A stretch of DNA of 64,000 nt from positions 48,381-112,380 of the forward strand of contig CAINGU010000063.1 in assembly GCA_903848645.1 (NCBI GenBank), read 5' to 3'. The notes below the pieces were generated by a model, which worked only from the letters and a program-made list of their open reading frames with translations, did no database searches and was not told the DNA's origin. The position numbers and the translations under genes are program-made. This DNA is from an uncultured cyanobacterium. Lineage in GTDB: Bacteria > Cyanobacteriota > Cyanobacteriia > Cyanobacteriales > Nostocaceae. This document shows positions 1-9,495 of this stretch, piece after piece. Position 1 is the stretch's first letter; the number at the start of each line of letters is the position of its first letter.

Positions 1-31
1 AAACAATCTATTGTCAGATAAATAATTTAGT

Positions 32-1192
32 TTAAGAAATACTCAAGGAATTATTTGCTTCTATTTTTGGAGATTCTTCTGGTGTCATGGGTGCAGCTAT
101 CTCATCTAAAGAAGAGTCTTCCGTGTCGAGATTAAGCGCCGGGGGACGAATAGCGCTGATAATGCTTTTAATAACCACAGCACAGGGGACAGCCACAATT
201 ACCCCTAAAAGTCCGCCAATTCTCGCCCCAGTTAAAACCGAAATTAAAATCCAAACGGGGTTTAAACCCGTAAAACTGCCTAAAATTCTCGGTGCAATCA
301 GATTTTCAAGAATTTGCTGGACAATTACAGCGGCTATTAATACCCTTACCCCCATAGAAACATCTTGGAGTGAAACTAAAGAAGTTGTCAGGGCAATACC
401 GACAGAACCACCAAAGGGGATAAGGGCCATAACTCCAATAGTTAACCCAAATAATAACCCAAAAGGAACTTTCAGCCACAAAAAAGCAGGAATCAGGGCA
501 GAAGCCATGCAGGTTGATAAAATTAGTTGGGTAATAAAAAAGTTTTGAAAGCTTAAACGGACTGTTTTGGAAAAGGGAGCGCGAAACTTAGAAGGTAGCC
601 ATTCTACTAAACTTTGCCACAGTTCACCGCCATGCTGTAATAAATAAAAAGTTAATACCATTGTCAGCAAGAAATCTAGTAAACTGGTAACAGTGACTAC
701 AGCCAAATTTAATACCTGTCCGGCGATACCCTGTAATTCTCCCTTGACACGATCATTAATTTGTGAAGCTAAAGCATCTAAGTTGATGGGTAAACCCGCA
801 CTTTCGGCTTTTTCGTTGAGGATCATTAATTGAGAACGTCCTGAGTCAATTAATTCTGGTAACCGTGCCACCAGTTGTTGGGCTTGAGTCAGGGCTAGAG
901 GAAACAGGGTGACACCTAGAGCTAATAAAATGGATAATGCTAATAAAAATACCAAAATAGCCACTTGTTCTCGTTTAGCCCCGTGATTTTCCATCCAACT
1001 CACAGGGTAGCTGAGTAGAAATGCTAGTACGGAAGCTCCAACTAAAATAACTATCAGGGAATGAAAATAATTGAAAATTGTGGCAATAGCCCAACCATTG
1101 AGAACCAATAAAGGTGCAAGTAGGGCAATGGCTAGATATCTGGCTATGGGTGTCAGTGTTTGCCACCAATTAAGTAGCTTACGTGTCTGCAT
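32..1192 (-). CDS. AI-2E family transporter (PerM/YdiK-type permease)
   Basis: A 386-residue integral membrane protein. Hydrophobic segments are visible at about residues 18-36, 41-60, 78-98, 160-185, 215-265, 275-300 and 315-345, the arrangement of the AI-2E/PerM permease family. Family members export small molecules or act as Na+/H+ antiporters; the name comes from E. coli TqsA and the substrate cannot be told here. The C-terminal 40 residues are hydrophilic and acidic, probably cytoplasmic. The ATG at 1192 is the first in frame and places a short basic segment before the first helix. It is transcribed away from the gene at 1284, so the 91-bp gap should hold two divergent promoters. Family call firm, substrate unknown. 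Confidence 0.85.
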   Translation of the reverse strand: MQTRKLLNWWQTLTPIARYLAIALLAPLLVLNGWAIATIFNYFHSLIVILVGASVLAFLLSYPVSWMENHGAKREQVAILVFLLALSILLALGVTLFPLALTQAQQLVARLPELIDSGRSQLMILNEKAESAGLPINLDALASQINDRVKGELQGIAGQVLNLAVVTVTSLLDFLLTMVLTFYLLQHGGELWQSLVEWLPSKFRAPFSKTVRLSFQNFFITQLILSTCMASALIPAFLWLKVPFGLLFGLTIGVMALIPFGGSVGIALTTSLVSLQDVSMGVRVLIAAVIVQQILENLIAPRILGSFTGLNPVWILISVLTGARIGGLLGVIVAVPCAVVIKSIISAIRPPALNLDTEDSSLDEIAAPMTPEESPKIEANNSLSIS

Positions 1193-1283
1193 TTTTAGAT
1201 AATTACACTATAGAACTAAGGCGATTTCTTCTTTACAGAATATTATCTCTAACTTCATGACTGTTATTCACCATCTCTAGTTT

Positions 1284-1664
1284 ATGATCACATCAACCAC
1301 TATGGATAACCTGCCGCCAAAAGACACAGATACCTCGAAAACACAACTAATTTTGTATTTGATTCCCATTGTTGGCTTTTTTCCGTCGCTGTGGACTCTC
1401 TATCACCGTCAGGGTAGCCGGGAACAACTGGCTCTGAGCCGTTTGTCTATTACCTTGGCTTTTATCTGGATGTTAGGTTATTTATTGTTAACGACTGGGG
1501 CAGCAACGGATTTTTTGACAATGCGGCTGTTAATCCTGGACAGTTTCCTGACTTCTGGTTACTTTTTAGTGAGTATCTGGTTAATTTTCCGGGTCATTCA
1601 AGGCAAATCTTCCCGATTATCAGGATTTAGCAATTTGGCGGAGCGAGTATGGAACAAATATTGA
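1284..1664 (+). CDS. Conserved small membrane protein, function unknown
   Basis: A 126-residue protein with about four hydrophobic stretches (roughly residues 22-40, 52-70, 76-92, 94-108) and a basic C-terminal tail. I do not recognise a named domain; it resembles small cyanobacterial membrane proteins of the DUF4870-like type, but that is only an impression. Two starts are possible, ATG 1284 and ATG 1302 (MDNLPP), with no clear Shine-Dalgarno for either; the longer one is given. It lies in the same direction as the LCP gene but is separated from it by 288 bp that include an AGCAGGG-type short repeat, so co-transcription is doubtful. Confidence 0.6.
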   Translation: MITSTTMDNLPPKDTDTSKTQLILYLIPIVGFFPSLWTLYHRQGSREQLALSRLSITLAFIWMLGYLLLTTGAATDFLTMRLLILDSFLTSGYFLVSIWLIFRVIQGKSSRLSGFSNLAERVWNKY

Positions 1665-1830
1665 ACAAGAGGCAAGGGAGCAGGGAGCAGGGGGACTCAG
1701 ACCCATGTTCCGCTCCGCTTCACGGTAGGAGGAAGAGGCAGAAGAAAGGGTCATTTCCTCCTGCCTCTTCGTTGAACAAGAAACAGATAAAGAGGAAAAT
1801 CATGCTACTAAACTTCTGAAATATTAGAAT
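1665..1830. repeat. Intergenic short tandem repeat and purine-rich tract
   Basis: Downstream of the small membrane protein gene there is a run of GGGAGCA heptamers (about 1675-1700), followed by a GCTTCAC/AGAGGCAG-type sequence whose parts (CCTGCCTCTTC and GAAGAGGCAG) are inverted copies of each other about 40 bp apart. Heptameric repeats of this kind are the STRR family known from heterocystous cyanobacteria. No coding sequence is seen. Confidence 0.55.
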
Positions 1831-1952
1831 TATGATATTTAGAAGTTCTTCATCGCAAACTTGATTAAGGTTGGTTATTATAGTCTGATTTGTTTTAGAT
1901 GTATTGAGTTGACAAATTTGTTTTATTTAAAATCGTAGGTGAGAGGAAGTCT

Positions 1953-3368
1953 GTGACTAGTCAAAAAACAACAGCAGCACAACAAAAAGCCGCAAAAGCT
2001 AAATATAAGGGTAAAAATTCTCGTTCATCAAAATCGGGACGGTGGCTATGGTTTGCGGTGGGTATGGGTGGGATTGCCATAGTATCAGGAATTGCCGGGG
2101 CATTGTTGGCGGTTTCTTGGGAAAGTACACCTTTGCAACAAGCTCAACTCAGTCCCCAGGAAGAAGCCGTATTTGATGGCGATCGCATTTCTGGGAATGG
2201 GTTACAATTTTCCCAATTAACTCGCCCTGTAAATATCTTACTGCTGGGGATGAGTGTATTACCACCAGATGTGCAGAACGCACCTCCCGAAAGTAAAAAT
2301 CTCAGATACCAACCCCAAATTAATTCCTTTGAAGGTCTTTCTGATGTCATGCTGTTGATCAAATTTGATCCAGAGACAAAAAAAATCGTCCTCCTTTCCG
2401 TTCCCAGAGATACCCGCACAGAAATTGAAGGGCATGGATTAAAAAAGATTAATGCTGCTAATGTGGAGGGTGGACCAGCGTTAACCGCGAAAACCGTTAG
2501 TAATCTTTTAGGTGGAGTGGGAATTGATCGCTACATTCGCATAAATGTTTTAGGAGTTAGCAAGCTAATTGAAGCATTAGGTGGAGTCAATGTTTATGTC
2601 CCCAAAGACATGAAATATCGGGATGATTCCCAGCATTTATACATTAATTTAAAAGCGGGTCAACAACATCTCAGTGGTGAGCAAGCGTTGCAATTATTAC
2701 GCTATCGCCATGATGAACTAGGAGATATTGGTCGGATTCAGCGGCAGCAAATGGTGTTGCGTGCCTTAATTGAACAGACTCTTAACCCGACAACTCTCGC
2801 GCAAGTACCGAAAATTCTCAATGTTGTTAAAGAAAATATTGATACTAACTTATCTGTGGAAGAATTAGTAGCGCTGGTTGGTTTTGGCTCACGAACCAAT
2901 CGCTCGAATATGCAAATGTTAATGGTGCCTGGGCGCTTTAGCGAAACTCATGAGTTTGATGCCAGCTACTGGGTCCCAGAGAAACGAGCCATTAACAAAT
3001 TAATGTCTCAATACTTTGGTTTAGAAGCAAAAACAGAAGCACAGTCAAGCGTTCCTGGTCGCTTACGTGTAGCTATTCAAGATAGTACAGGAAGCGACCG
3101 GTCTCAGTTGCGTCCCTTAATTAAAACATTGGAAAAAGCTGGATATACCAATATCTTTATCTCTAAACCCTGGGGACAACCCCTAGATGTAACTCACATT
3201 GTCGCTCAAGCAGGAGATGGAGATAGCGCGGAATCAGTCCGTAGTCTGTTGGGATTTGGGGAAGTGCGGGTAGAAAGCACAGGTAATATTAGTTCAGATA
3301 TTACTATCCAGGTGGGTAAGGATTGGTTTCAAAACCAAGCTGTTTTCCAAAACTCCACCCGTCCGTAG
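1953..3368 (+). CDS. LytR-CpsA-Psr (LCP) family cell-envelope glycopolymer transferase
   Basis: A 471-residue type II membrane protein. A basic, lysine-rich cytoplasmic head (residues 1-30) is followed by one helix (about 31-54) and then the LCP domain (about 95-275). LCP hallmarks are visible: DVMLL at 131-135, SVPRDTR near 149-155, and the conserved RYR(H) and DIGRIQRQQ segments near 248-262, whose arginines bind the lipid pyrophosphate. A C-terminal LytR_C-type domain occupies about 360-460. Family members move glycopolymers from an undecaprenyl carrier to peptidoglycan on the outer face of the plasma membrane. The start is GTG at 1953, preceded by a strong GAGAGGAAG ribosome-binding sequence. 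In cyanobacteria the attached polymer is uncertain. Confidence 0.88.
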   Translation: MTSQKTTAAQQKAAKAKYKGKNSRSSKSGRWLWFAVGMGGIAIVSGIAGALLAVSWESTPLQQAQLSPQEEAVFDGDRISGNGLQFSQLTRPVNILLLGMSVLPPDVQNAPPESKNLRYQPQINSFEGLSDVMLLIKFDPETKKIVLLSVPRDTRTEIEGHGLKKINAANVEGGPALTAKTVSNLLGGVGIDRYIRINVLGVSKLIEALGGVNVYVPKDMKYRDDSQHLYINLKAGQQHLSGEQALQLLRYRHDELGDIGRIQRQQMVLRALIEQTLNPTTLAQVPKILNVVKENIDTNLSVEELVALVGFGSRTNRSNMQMLMVPGRFSETHEFDASYWVPEKRAINKLMSQYFGLEAKTEAQSSVPGRLRVAIQDSTGSDRSQLRPLIKTLEKAGYTNIFISKPWGQPLDVTHIVAQAGDGDSAESVRSLLGFGEVRVESTGNISSDITIQVGKDWFQNQAVFQNSTRP

Positions 3369-3391
3369 GGGCGCAGGGCCTGCGCCCTATT
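3365..3391. repeat. Dispersed palindrome, GGGCGCAGGGCCTGCGCCC type
   Basis: Directly after the LCP stop codon is a perfect GC-rich palindrome (GGGCGCAGG/CCTGCGCCC) within AT-rich surroundings. The same sequence, with the same GTAGGGGCGCAGGGCC left flank, recurs at about 42589-42614, and a related form lies near 21565-21586. It could form a strong hairpin at the 3' end of the mRNA, but there is no T-run, so it is listed as a dispersed repeat rather than a terminator. Confidence 0.7.
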
Positions 3392-3505
3392 CCCTGAATT
3401 ATGGGCGCAGAGGGTAGCAGAGGGTAAAAAAGGGAAAACGTAAACAAACATATAAAACCCTTTACAACCAAAAAGTAACATAGTATAAACCAGTAACACC
3501 CACAG

Positions 3506-6211
3506 ATGACTGTTAACAATACTGGTATGGAAGCACCCCAAAATCTAGAAGCAGCAACCCCAGAAACCGAAGAATTCTTTGTCAAGTTCCAGAGTGAAGT
3601 ATTGGCTAATGTTCGTCATGTTCCCCAAACTGTTAGCAATGACCAAGCAAATGGTGAAGACTCTCTAGATATAACTAAGGAACTGGAATCTTTAGCCGAT
3701 GTGTTGATGTTGCGAAGTCTTGAACCTCCTTTAGCTGTGGCAATTTTAGGTGGTTGGGGTAGCGGAAAATCCTTTGGTATGCACCTCATAGAACAACAAA
3801 TTACTAAAATTCGCTGTCAACAAATAAGTGATAAACAGACATGGGGTGAAGTCGGAGATGAAGCATATCTTTCTCATTTTGTTGGTCATGTTTACCAAAT
3901 CAAATTTAATGCCTGGAGTTATGCTAAGTCTGACCTATGGGCAAGTTTAATGCAGACTATTTTTGAGCAACTTGATCGGCAATTAACTTTAGAGAAGCAG
4001 TTAAGAGATATTTTAGGAGAAGGTTCTGATTTAGCAGGAAGTGAGATTTGGTGTGTCCTCAATCAGATTAATGATCGAGAAAGAAAGATAATATTAGCCA
4101 AGGAATTGGGTAAAGATGTATTTGCTAAATTGCCAGAGGGGAATGCCCTTTGGGATCTTCTCGGTGAAGTTAGAGAAGAAGAACAGAAGAAATTAAAAGA
4201 TGCAGAAGCAGAACTGAAAAATTTAGAAATAGAAGTGCAAAATGAAAAAGAGAAAATCGAAAAAGAAGTAAATCAAGAATTTGAAAATAAATCAATAATC
4301 ATTGTCTTTTTAACTCAACTCAAAGAACTGAGTCAAGATAAGTTTGGTAATTCTATCCTCAAAGATTTTCTCAATACCTATGATTTCAAAGATAAAAAAG
4401 ATTTAGAAACTCAATTTCCGATTTTTGAGAATTTGGATAAGTTAGCAGAATCTGATCTAATTGAAAAAGTTGAGGATTTGATTAAAACTAAAGATAGCAG
4501 AATCGAGAATATTATTAAAAAATCCGAGAAAATTAAGGATTTTGCCGAAGAACAACCTAGTAAAATAGTTGGTTTACTTGAATTTATTCAGAAAGATCAG
4601 AAAGTATTAATCCTGTTTATCGCTACAACATCTCTACCATTAATACTTTATTGTTTATTGAGTCTCTTACCATTAATAAAAGAAATTGCTGCTGCTTTGA
4701 AAATTTGGTTAACCATAGTTTCTACAACTCCGGCAATATTTAGCGGAATTGAAATATTTAAAAAATTAAGGGTTTTTCAAGCTAAAACAAGCAGATTACT
4801 TAAAGTAGCCAAAGAAAGCGTAGAACAGGAGAAACAGAAACTAGCTGTTGAGAAAGATCAGAAAATTCAAGCTAAAATTAAACGTAATAATTCTGAAAAC
4901 CAGGAGAAAATCGAAAACCTCCAAGCACAAATAGAACGACAAAAACAGCGAATTGGTTTAACTGCTCAATATAAATCATTATTAGATTTTGTCAACAACC
5001 GATTAGAGGATAATTCCTATCAAAAATTGCTTGGGTTAATGAACCAAATTCAAAATGATTTAGCAGATTTATCTGACCATTTAACCTATAAACCAGGAAA
5101 GACAAATCCTGAAAAACTCGCAGTTCTGAAGAAATACTTCCCTAGAGGACCTGCAAGAATAGTTTTATATATAGATGATTTAGATCGTTGTCCTCCTGAT
5201 AAAGTTGTCCAAGTTTTGGAAGCTGTCCAATTATTGTTAAGTACGCAAATATTTGTGATTGTGTTAGCAATAGATGATCGTTATATTGGTCGTTCTTTAG
5301 AACAAATTTACCGAGGAGTTTTAAAACGGTGTGGTACTCCTTCTGGGGTGGATTATTTGGAGAAAATTATCCAAATTCCCTACAGAATGCGACCTATTAG
5401 CAAAAATGTGACAGCAAATTATTTAAAATCTTTGGTAGATATTGAAGAAGGGACTAATAAAGATAGTCAAGAAGATTTATCAATTTTCTCACAAGTAACT
5501 CAAGAAAGTAGCTTTTTTCAACAAACAACAGATGCTAGAAATTCAGCTATTCAAGGTATTTATGAACCAAAAATTCAAGAAGATAATTTAGAAGAGAATA
5601 ATGAAAAAGTACAACATTCTGTAAATGCAGATCCATTAGTTAGATGTGAAGGATTTACTGCGGAAGAATTCGCGTGGATATCAGAATGTTGTCAGCACGT
5701 TGATTTAACTCCCAGAACTGCAAAACGACTAATTAATATTTGCAAAATCATTAAAATTATCTGGACTCCAGCAGCCAATGATGCAACATGGAAACAAGAA
5801 CCAGACAAAGAATATAAACAAACATTAATTGCATTTCTTGCTTTAGCTGGGAGATATCCCAAAGAAATGCGGAAATTATTAGAGGAGATTTATTTAGAGT
5901 TTGAAGAAACAGACGAAAATACAATCATAATTAACAAAGATAAATGGCTAAATCGCTTACAAAATCAAGATGTATTTATGGATAGACATAACCAAAGGGA
6001 GTGGAAAAAGTTTAAAAACGATTTTTATAAAATGTCACCGGAAAAAGAATTTGTATTTGAAAAAAGAACATTTAATTTAGCAGTTTCTTTCTGCTTTGTT
6101 GGTGATATTGGTTATGATCCAGATGATAACTACAATCGTGAATATAGATTTGAGGATAGTAAAAAAGAATATGGTTTTTTGTCTTCAGAAAATCAGAAAA
6201 AGGGCGATTAG
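3506..6211 (+). CDS. KAP family P-loop NTPase
   Basis: A 901-residue protein with the KAP NTPase layout. Walker A GGWGSGKS is at residues 82-89, and Walker B with its acidic follow-on (IVLYIDDLDRCPP) is near 551-563. Between the two lie an extensive charged coiled coil (about 220-260 and 430-480) and two adjacent membrane helices (about 370-394 and 403-421), a long insertion typical of the KAP group, which places the NTPase on the inner side of the membrane. The rest (about 565-901) is helical with no recognised domain. Some bacterial members (e.g. plasmid PifA) take part in phage exclusion, but most are uncharacterised. It stands alone, with its own 137-bp leader and no partner. Codon use is more AT-rich than in the flanking genes, suggesting accessory status. 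Confidence 0.85.
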   Translation: MTVNNTGMEAPQNLEAATPETEEFFVKFQSEVLANVRHVPQTVSNDQANGEDSLDITKELESLADVLMLRSLEPPLAVAILGGWGSGKSFGMHLIEQQITKIRCQQISDKQTWGEVGDEAYLSHFVGHVYQIKFNAWSYAKSDLWASLMQTIFEQLDRQLTLEKQLRDILGEGSDLAGSEIWCVLNQINDRERKIILAKELGKDVFAKLPEGNALWDLLGEVREEEQKKLKDAEAELKNLEIEVQNEKEKIEKEVNQEFENKSIIIVFLTQLKELSQDKFGNSILKDFLNTYDFKDKKDLETQFPIFENLDKLAESDLIEKVEDLIKTKDSRIENIIKKSEKIKDFAEEQPSKIVGLLEFIQKDQKVLILFIATTSLPLILYCLLSLLPLIKEIAAALKIWLTIVSTTPAIFSGIEIFKKLRVFQAKTSRLLKVAKESVEQEKQKLAVEKDQKIQAKIKRNNSENQEKIENLQAQIERQKQRIGLTAQYKSLLDFVNNRLEDNSYQKLLGLMNQIQNDLADLSDHLTYKPGKTNPEKLAVLKKYFPRGPARIVLYIDDLDRCPPDKVVQVLEAVQLLLSTQIFVIVLAIDDRYIGRSLEQIYRGVLKRCGTPSGVDYLEKIIQIPYRMRPISKNVTANYLKSLVDIEEGTNKDSQEDLSIFSQVTQESSFFQQTTDARNSAIQGIYEPKIQEDNLEENNEKVQHSVNADPLVRCEGFTAEEFAWISECCQHVDLTPRTAKRLINICKIIKIIWTPAANDATWKQEPDKEYKQTLIAFLALAGRYPKEMRKLLEEIYLEFEETDENTIIINKDKWLNRLQNQDVFMDRHNQREWKKFKNDFYKMSPEKEFVFEKRTFNLAVSFCFVGDIGYDPDDNYNREYRFEDSKKEYGFLSSENQKKGD

Positions 6212-6223
6212 AAAGATGCCTCC

Positions 6224-6360
6224 GGCACGCTACGCGTAGCTTGCTTCCCGAAGGGTACGCGTCTACACAAGCAAAGTCCACCTGCGTGGACTCAAGAAAT
6301 TCAACCCACGCAGGTGGGTTTTGTCTGTGTAGCTGCGAATTCTATTCGCCTATTCGCCCT
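6224..6360. repeat. Dispersed hairpin repeat (CCACGCAGGTGG family), copy 1
   Basis: Between the KAP gene and the convergent sugar nucleotidyltransferase gene lies a large imperfect hairpin at 6263-6332. Its outer arms are CTACACAAGCAAAG and a TTGTCTGTGTAG mirror; its inner arms are CCACCTGCGTGG and CCCACGCAGGTGGG. It is preceded by the GCTACGCGTAGC element at 6230-6240. Related copies occur near 15785-15906 and 37042-37120. It lies where two genes converge and could act as a bidirectional terminator, but no T-run is present. Confidence 0.7.
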
Positions 6361-6376
6361 TTTAAATTACCGACAA

Positions 6377-8905
6377 TTACATATCTAACCTGTAATTTTC
6401 CTGTTCACGTTCCACAAAATATTGCACACGGGCGCGGTAATCTTTGAGAGTTTCATCAACCCAATCCCGATCGCTACTGTTAACATAGAGATGAACTAAT
6501 GGCTCACTGGCATCAGGTAAAACCAACAACCAATTATCATCATAAGGCTGACGGATTTTCACACCGTCAATTAACTCCAAATTTTGCGCTGGGTGCGTTT
6601 CTACCAAATAGCGCATTAACGCCCCCTTAGCAGTCCAGGGACAGCGCACTGTGTAGTTTCTGTTAATAACACGGGGTAATTCAGACCGCACGGTTGCCAG
6701 CGATCGCTCTTGAATGGTTAACATTTCAATAAGCTTGGCAATACAGAACATCGAATCAAAGCCTGGATGTAATTGCGGAAAAATAAACCCCGTTTCCCCA
6801 CTCCCACCCAAAACCACATTAGGATTTTTTTGACAAGCTTCCATTAAAGCCGTCGGATTCGCTTTAGTCCTAATCACTTTACCATCATGACGATGGGCGA
6901 CTAATTCCACCGCACTGGAAGCATGAACTGGCACAACTACCGAACTTCTAGGGTTAGCAGTTAACATCATATCAACCATCAACGCCGTCAGCATTTCTCC
7001 CCGAATAGGAAAACCCGATTCATCAACTAAAATTAGTTGTTCACCATTAGCGGATACTTGGACACCAAAATTAGCATTTACCGCTTCCACAACGTGGCCT
7101 AATTGAGTTAGCAGTAATTCCCTATCAGCGTTGGAAATTGCCGTTTTATTCAAACTAGCATTTAGCACCACCGCATCAGCCCCAAATTTATCTAACATTT
7201 GCGGCAAAACTGCCCCAGATACAGCGTAAACATAGTCAATGACCACTTTTGCCCGACTGTTACGCAAAGTCTCCACATTCAATAACTTTTCAAAAGCCTT
7301 GCCATAGCAATCCATTAATTGGCTAGAATATACGACATCACCAATTTCATGACTTTGGGAACGACGCATATCTTCTTTAAAATACGCCCCTTCGATTTTC
7401 TTTTCTTGGGCTTTAGAGATATTAATGCCCTTAATATCCATAAATTCAATCAAAATATAATCCCGACGTTCTGGGTGGACTCGCACATGAATACCCCCGG
7501 CTACTGACATTGTGGGGATCACTGTCCGAGCGATGGGAATAGCTGTAGTATCGAGGTTTTGGACATCTACACCGACAGACATTAAACCAGCAATTAAAGA
7601 GCGTGTCACCATGCGGGAAACATTGCGTTGGTCACGGGAAACTGTCACCATTGAACCGGGTTTTAAAGTCGAACCATAGGCAGCCCCCAGCTTCACCGCA
7701 AACTCTGGAGTAATATCAATATTGGCTAATCCCTGTACCCCGCGCTGTCCAAATAAATTCCGTTGGGCAGTATTTCCCCAAATCAGATTAATATTTAAAA
7801 TTGCACCAGACTCAATCTTTTTACTCGGCCACACCCTCACCCCAGGGCTAATTTGTGCTTCTTCTCCCACTGTGGACAGCGAACCCACTACAGCCGCTTC
7901 TAAGACATGAGCGCGTCTATCTACACGAGTACCACGAGCAATTACGCAAGCTGATAAATGAGCTTCATCGCCAATAATTGCTCCATTCCAAATAATTGGT
8001 CGCTTTAAATGAGCATCAGCACCAATGGTCACATTATCACCAATTATCGTTCCATCTTCAATTTTTACTCTCGCGCCAATGCGGCAATTATTGCCAATTA
8101 TGGCTGGGGTTTCAATTTTGGCTGTAGGATCAATATAAGTATTTTGTCCTATCCATAAACTCGGCGCAATTTCTGGATAAGCTACTTCTAGCTTAACTTT
8201 CCTTTCTAAACCATCATACTGAGCTTCTCGGTAAGCATCTAAGTGACCCACATCACACCAATAACCCTCGGCAATATAACCGTAAATTGGCTCATCTTTA
8301 GCTAGTAATAGGGGAAATAAATCTTTAGAAAAGTCGCATTCAGTATGTTCTGGTAAATAGTCTAAAACTTCTGGTTCTAAAATATAAGTGCCAGTGTTAA
8401 CGGTATCAGAAAAAATTTCGCTAGTAGAGGGTTTTTCTAAAAATCGGTTAATCCGTCCTTCGGCATCCGTAATTACCACACCAAATTCAATTGGGTTAGG
8501 CACACGGGTTAAAATTAAAGTCGCTTTTGATTGTTTTTGTTTATGAAATTCAATTGCTGCACTCAAATCAAAATCTGTGATACTATCACCGCTAATCACT
8601 AAAAAGGTTTCATCCAAAAGTTCAGCAATATTTTTGACACAACCTGCTGTTCCCAAAGGCTGATCTTCTTCGATAGCATAGGTCATTTGTACACCAAAAT
8701 CACCGCCATCTTGAAAGTAATCACGCAAGACATCTGGTAAATAATGCAACGTAGCAATTATTTCATAAATCTGGTGTCGTTTGAGGAGATTGATAATATG
8801 TTCAGCAATTGGACGATTTAATATAGGAACCATTGGTTTGGGTAAATCGCAAGTCAAAGGACGTAACCGCGTTCCCGAACCACCTGCCATTAAGACTGCA
8901 CGCAT
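6377..8905 (-). CDS. Fused NDP-sugar pyrophosphorylase / phosphomannomutase-like protein
   Basis: An 842-residue fusion. Residues 1-235 are a nucleotidyltransferase with the signature MAGGSGTRLRPLT (6-18) and metal-binding SGDS (about 108-111), typical of mannose-1-phosphate guanylyltransferases. Residues about 250-370 form a left-handed beta-helix of hexapeptide repeats (many IGxxxxI units). Residues about 380-842 have the phosphohexomutase fold. In the last part the usual TASHNP phosphoserine loop is replaced by a GGIHVRVHPERRD sequence (about 466-480), and the usual DGDxDR metal loop by an NGEQ sequence (about 618-625), so I infer that the mutase half may be inactive. It is usually annotated mannose-1-phosphate guanyltransferase and would supply GDP-mannose or a related sugar for surface polysaccharide. 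Start ATG 8905 is preceded by AGGAGGATTT. Confidence 0.85.
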   Translation of the reverse strand: MRAVLMAGGSGTRLRPLTCDLPKPMVPILNRPIAEHIINLLKRHQIYEIIATLHYLPDVLRDYFQDGGDFGVQMTYAIEEDQPLGTAGCVKNIAELLDETFLVISGDSITDFDLSAAIEFHKQKQSKATLILTRVPNPIEFGVVITDAEGRINRFLEKPSTSEIFSDTVNTGTYILEPEVLDYLPEHTECDFSKDLFPLLLAKDEPIYGYIAEGYWCDVGHLDAYREAQYDGLERKVKLEVAYPEIAPSLWIGQNTYIDPTAKIETPAIIGNNCRIGARVKIEDGTIIGDNVTIGADAHLKRPIIWNGAIIGDEAHLSACVIARGTRVDRRAHVLEAAVVGSLSTVGEEAQISPGVRVWPSKKIESGAILNINLIWGNTAQRNLFGQRGVQGLANIDITPEFAVKLGAAYGSTLKPGSMVTVSRDQRNVSRMVTRSLIAGLMSVGVDVQNLDTTAIPIARTVIPTMSVAGGIHVRVHPERRDYILIEFMDIKGINISKAQEKKIEGAYFKEDMRRSQSHEIGDVVYSSQLMDCYGKAFEKLLNVETLRNSRAKVVIDYVYAVSGAVLPQMLDKFGADAVVLNASLNKTAISNADRELLLTQLGHVVEAVNANFGVQVSANGEQLILVDESGFPIRGEMLTALMVDMMLTANPRSSVVVPVHASSAVELVAHRHDGKVIRTKANPTALMEACQKNPNVVLGGSGETGFIFPQLHPGFDSMFCIAKLIEMLTIQERSLATVRSELPRVINRNYTVRCPWTAKGALMRYLVETHPAQNLELIDGVKIRQPYDDNWLLVLPDASEPLVHLYVNSSDRDWVDETLKDYRARVQYFVEREQENYRLDM

Positions 8906-9239
8906 AAATCCTCCTAAACTTGACTAAAACCATAATATTTTTCTTCCTTTAGTTTCATACAGATATTTAGATTTAAGGAACTTCCATAAGAAACATTTCT
9001 GAAAGGAGTCAGGAGTCACCGAGTTAGGAGGAAAGAAGAAGAAAGGATAAAGAATATTTTTCTCTTCTGTTTCCTGTTTCCTGCTATAGGATGAATAGCA
9101 GCAACCTGTGATCCTAATTTAAACTAGAATCAAGTAACGCCAATGCCGATAACTTAAAACCTTAGTTATAGCTTACCTATATTCGGCAATGAAGTTTATT
9201 TAGATAAAATTATGTCAGTTATTAAGGGAGTTGATAGTC
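8906..9239. other. Intergenic region with short repeats
   Basis: A 334-bp region between divergent genes. It holds GGAGTCAGGAGTCA-type and TTTCCTGTTTCCTG-type short repeats (about 9003-9085). No RNA gene or longer reading frame is seen. The ribosome-binding sequence AAGGGAG at 9224-9230 belongs to the next gene. Confidence 0.5.
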
Positions 9240-9434
9240 ATGATTGATTTACTTGTTTTTGGACTAATAGTGGTTTATATCGGTGGTGTGTGGAAGTTTT
9301 GGACTGGATTTAGGAGAACTAATTTTAATCAAACTTTACCTAATCGGATCGGTTTAGCTTTGCTATGGCCTGCTTTGTTTTTAGCTAATCCATCCTATCG
9401 TCGCAATTTTCAGAAGGCACTGAAGGGTAATTAA
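9240..9434 (+). CDS. Small membrane protein, function unknown
   Basis: Encodes 64 residues starting MIDLLVFG. ATG 9240 is chosen over the upstream TTG 9231 because AAGGGAG (9224-9230) lies 9 bp before it. One hydrophobic segment (about residues 3-21) is followed by a basic region and a second weak one (about 36-50, GLALLWPALFLANPSYR). The pattern, with conserved-looking RR and NP motifs, is that of a small conserved cyanobacterial inner-membrane protein. I do not recognise a named family. It is monocistronic and followed at once by a long AT hairpin. Confidence 0.6.
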   Translation: MIDLLVFGLIVVYIGGVWKFWTGFRRTNFNQTLPNRIGLALLWPALFLANPSYRRNFQKALKGN

Positions 9435-9466
9435 TTCATAATTCGTAATTTGTAATTATGAATTAA
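9431..9466 (+). terminator. Perfect AT-rich hairpin, possible terminator
   Basis: TTAATTCATAATT (9431-9443) and its exact complement AATTATGAATTAA (9454-9466) form a 13-bp stem with a 10-nt loop. It starts inside the stop codon of the small membrane protein gene, so it probably ends or protects that mRNA; it also faces the convergent YciI-like gene. There is no GC-rich core or long T-run, so the function is an inference. Confidence 0.5.
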
Positions 9467-9495
9467 TTATCTTTGTTAAAAATTGTGCCAATTGA

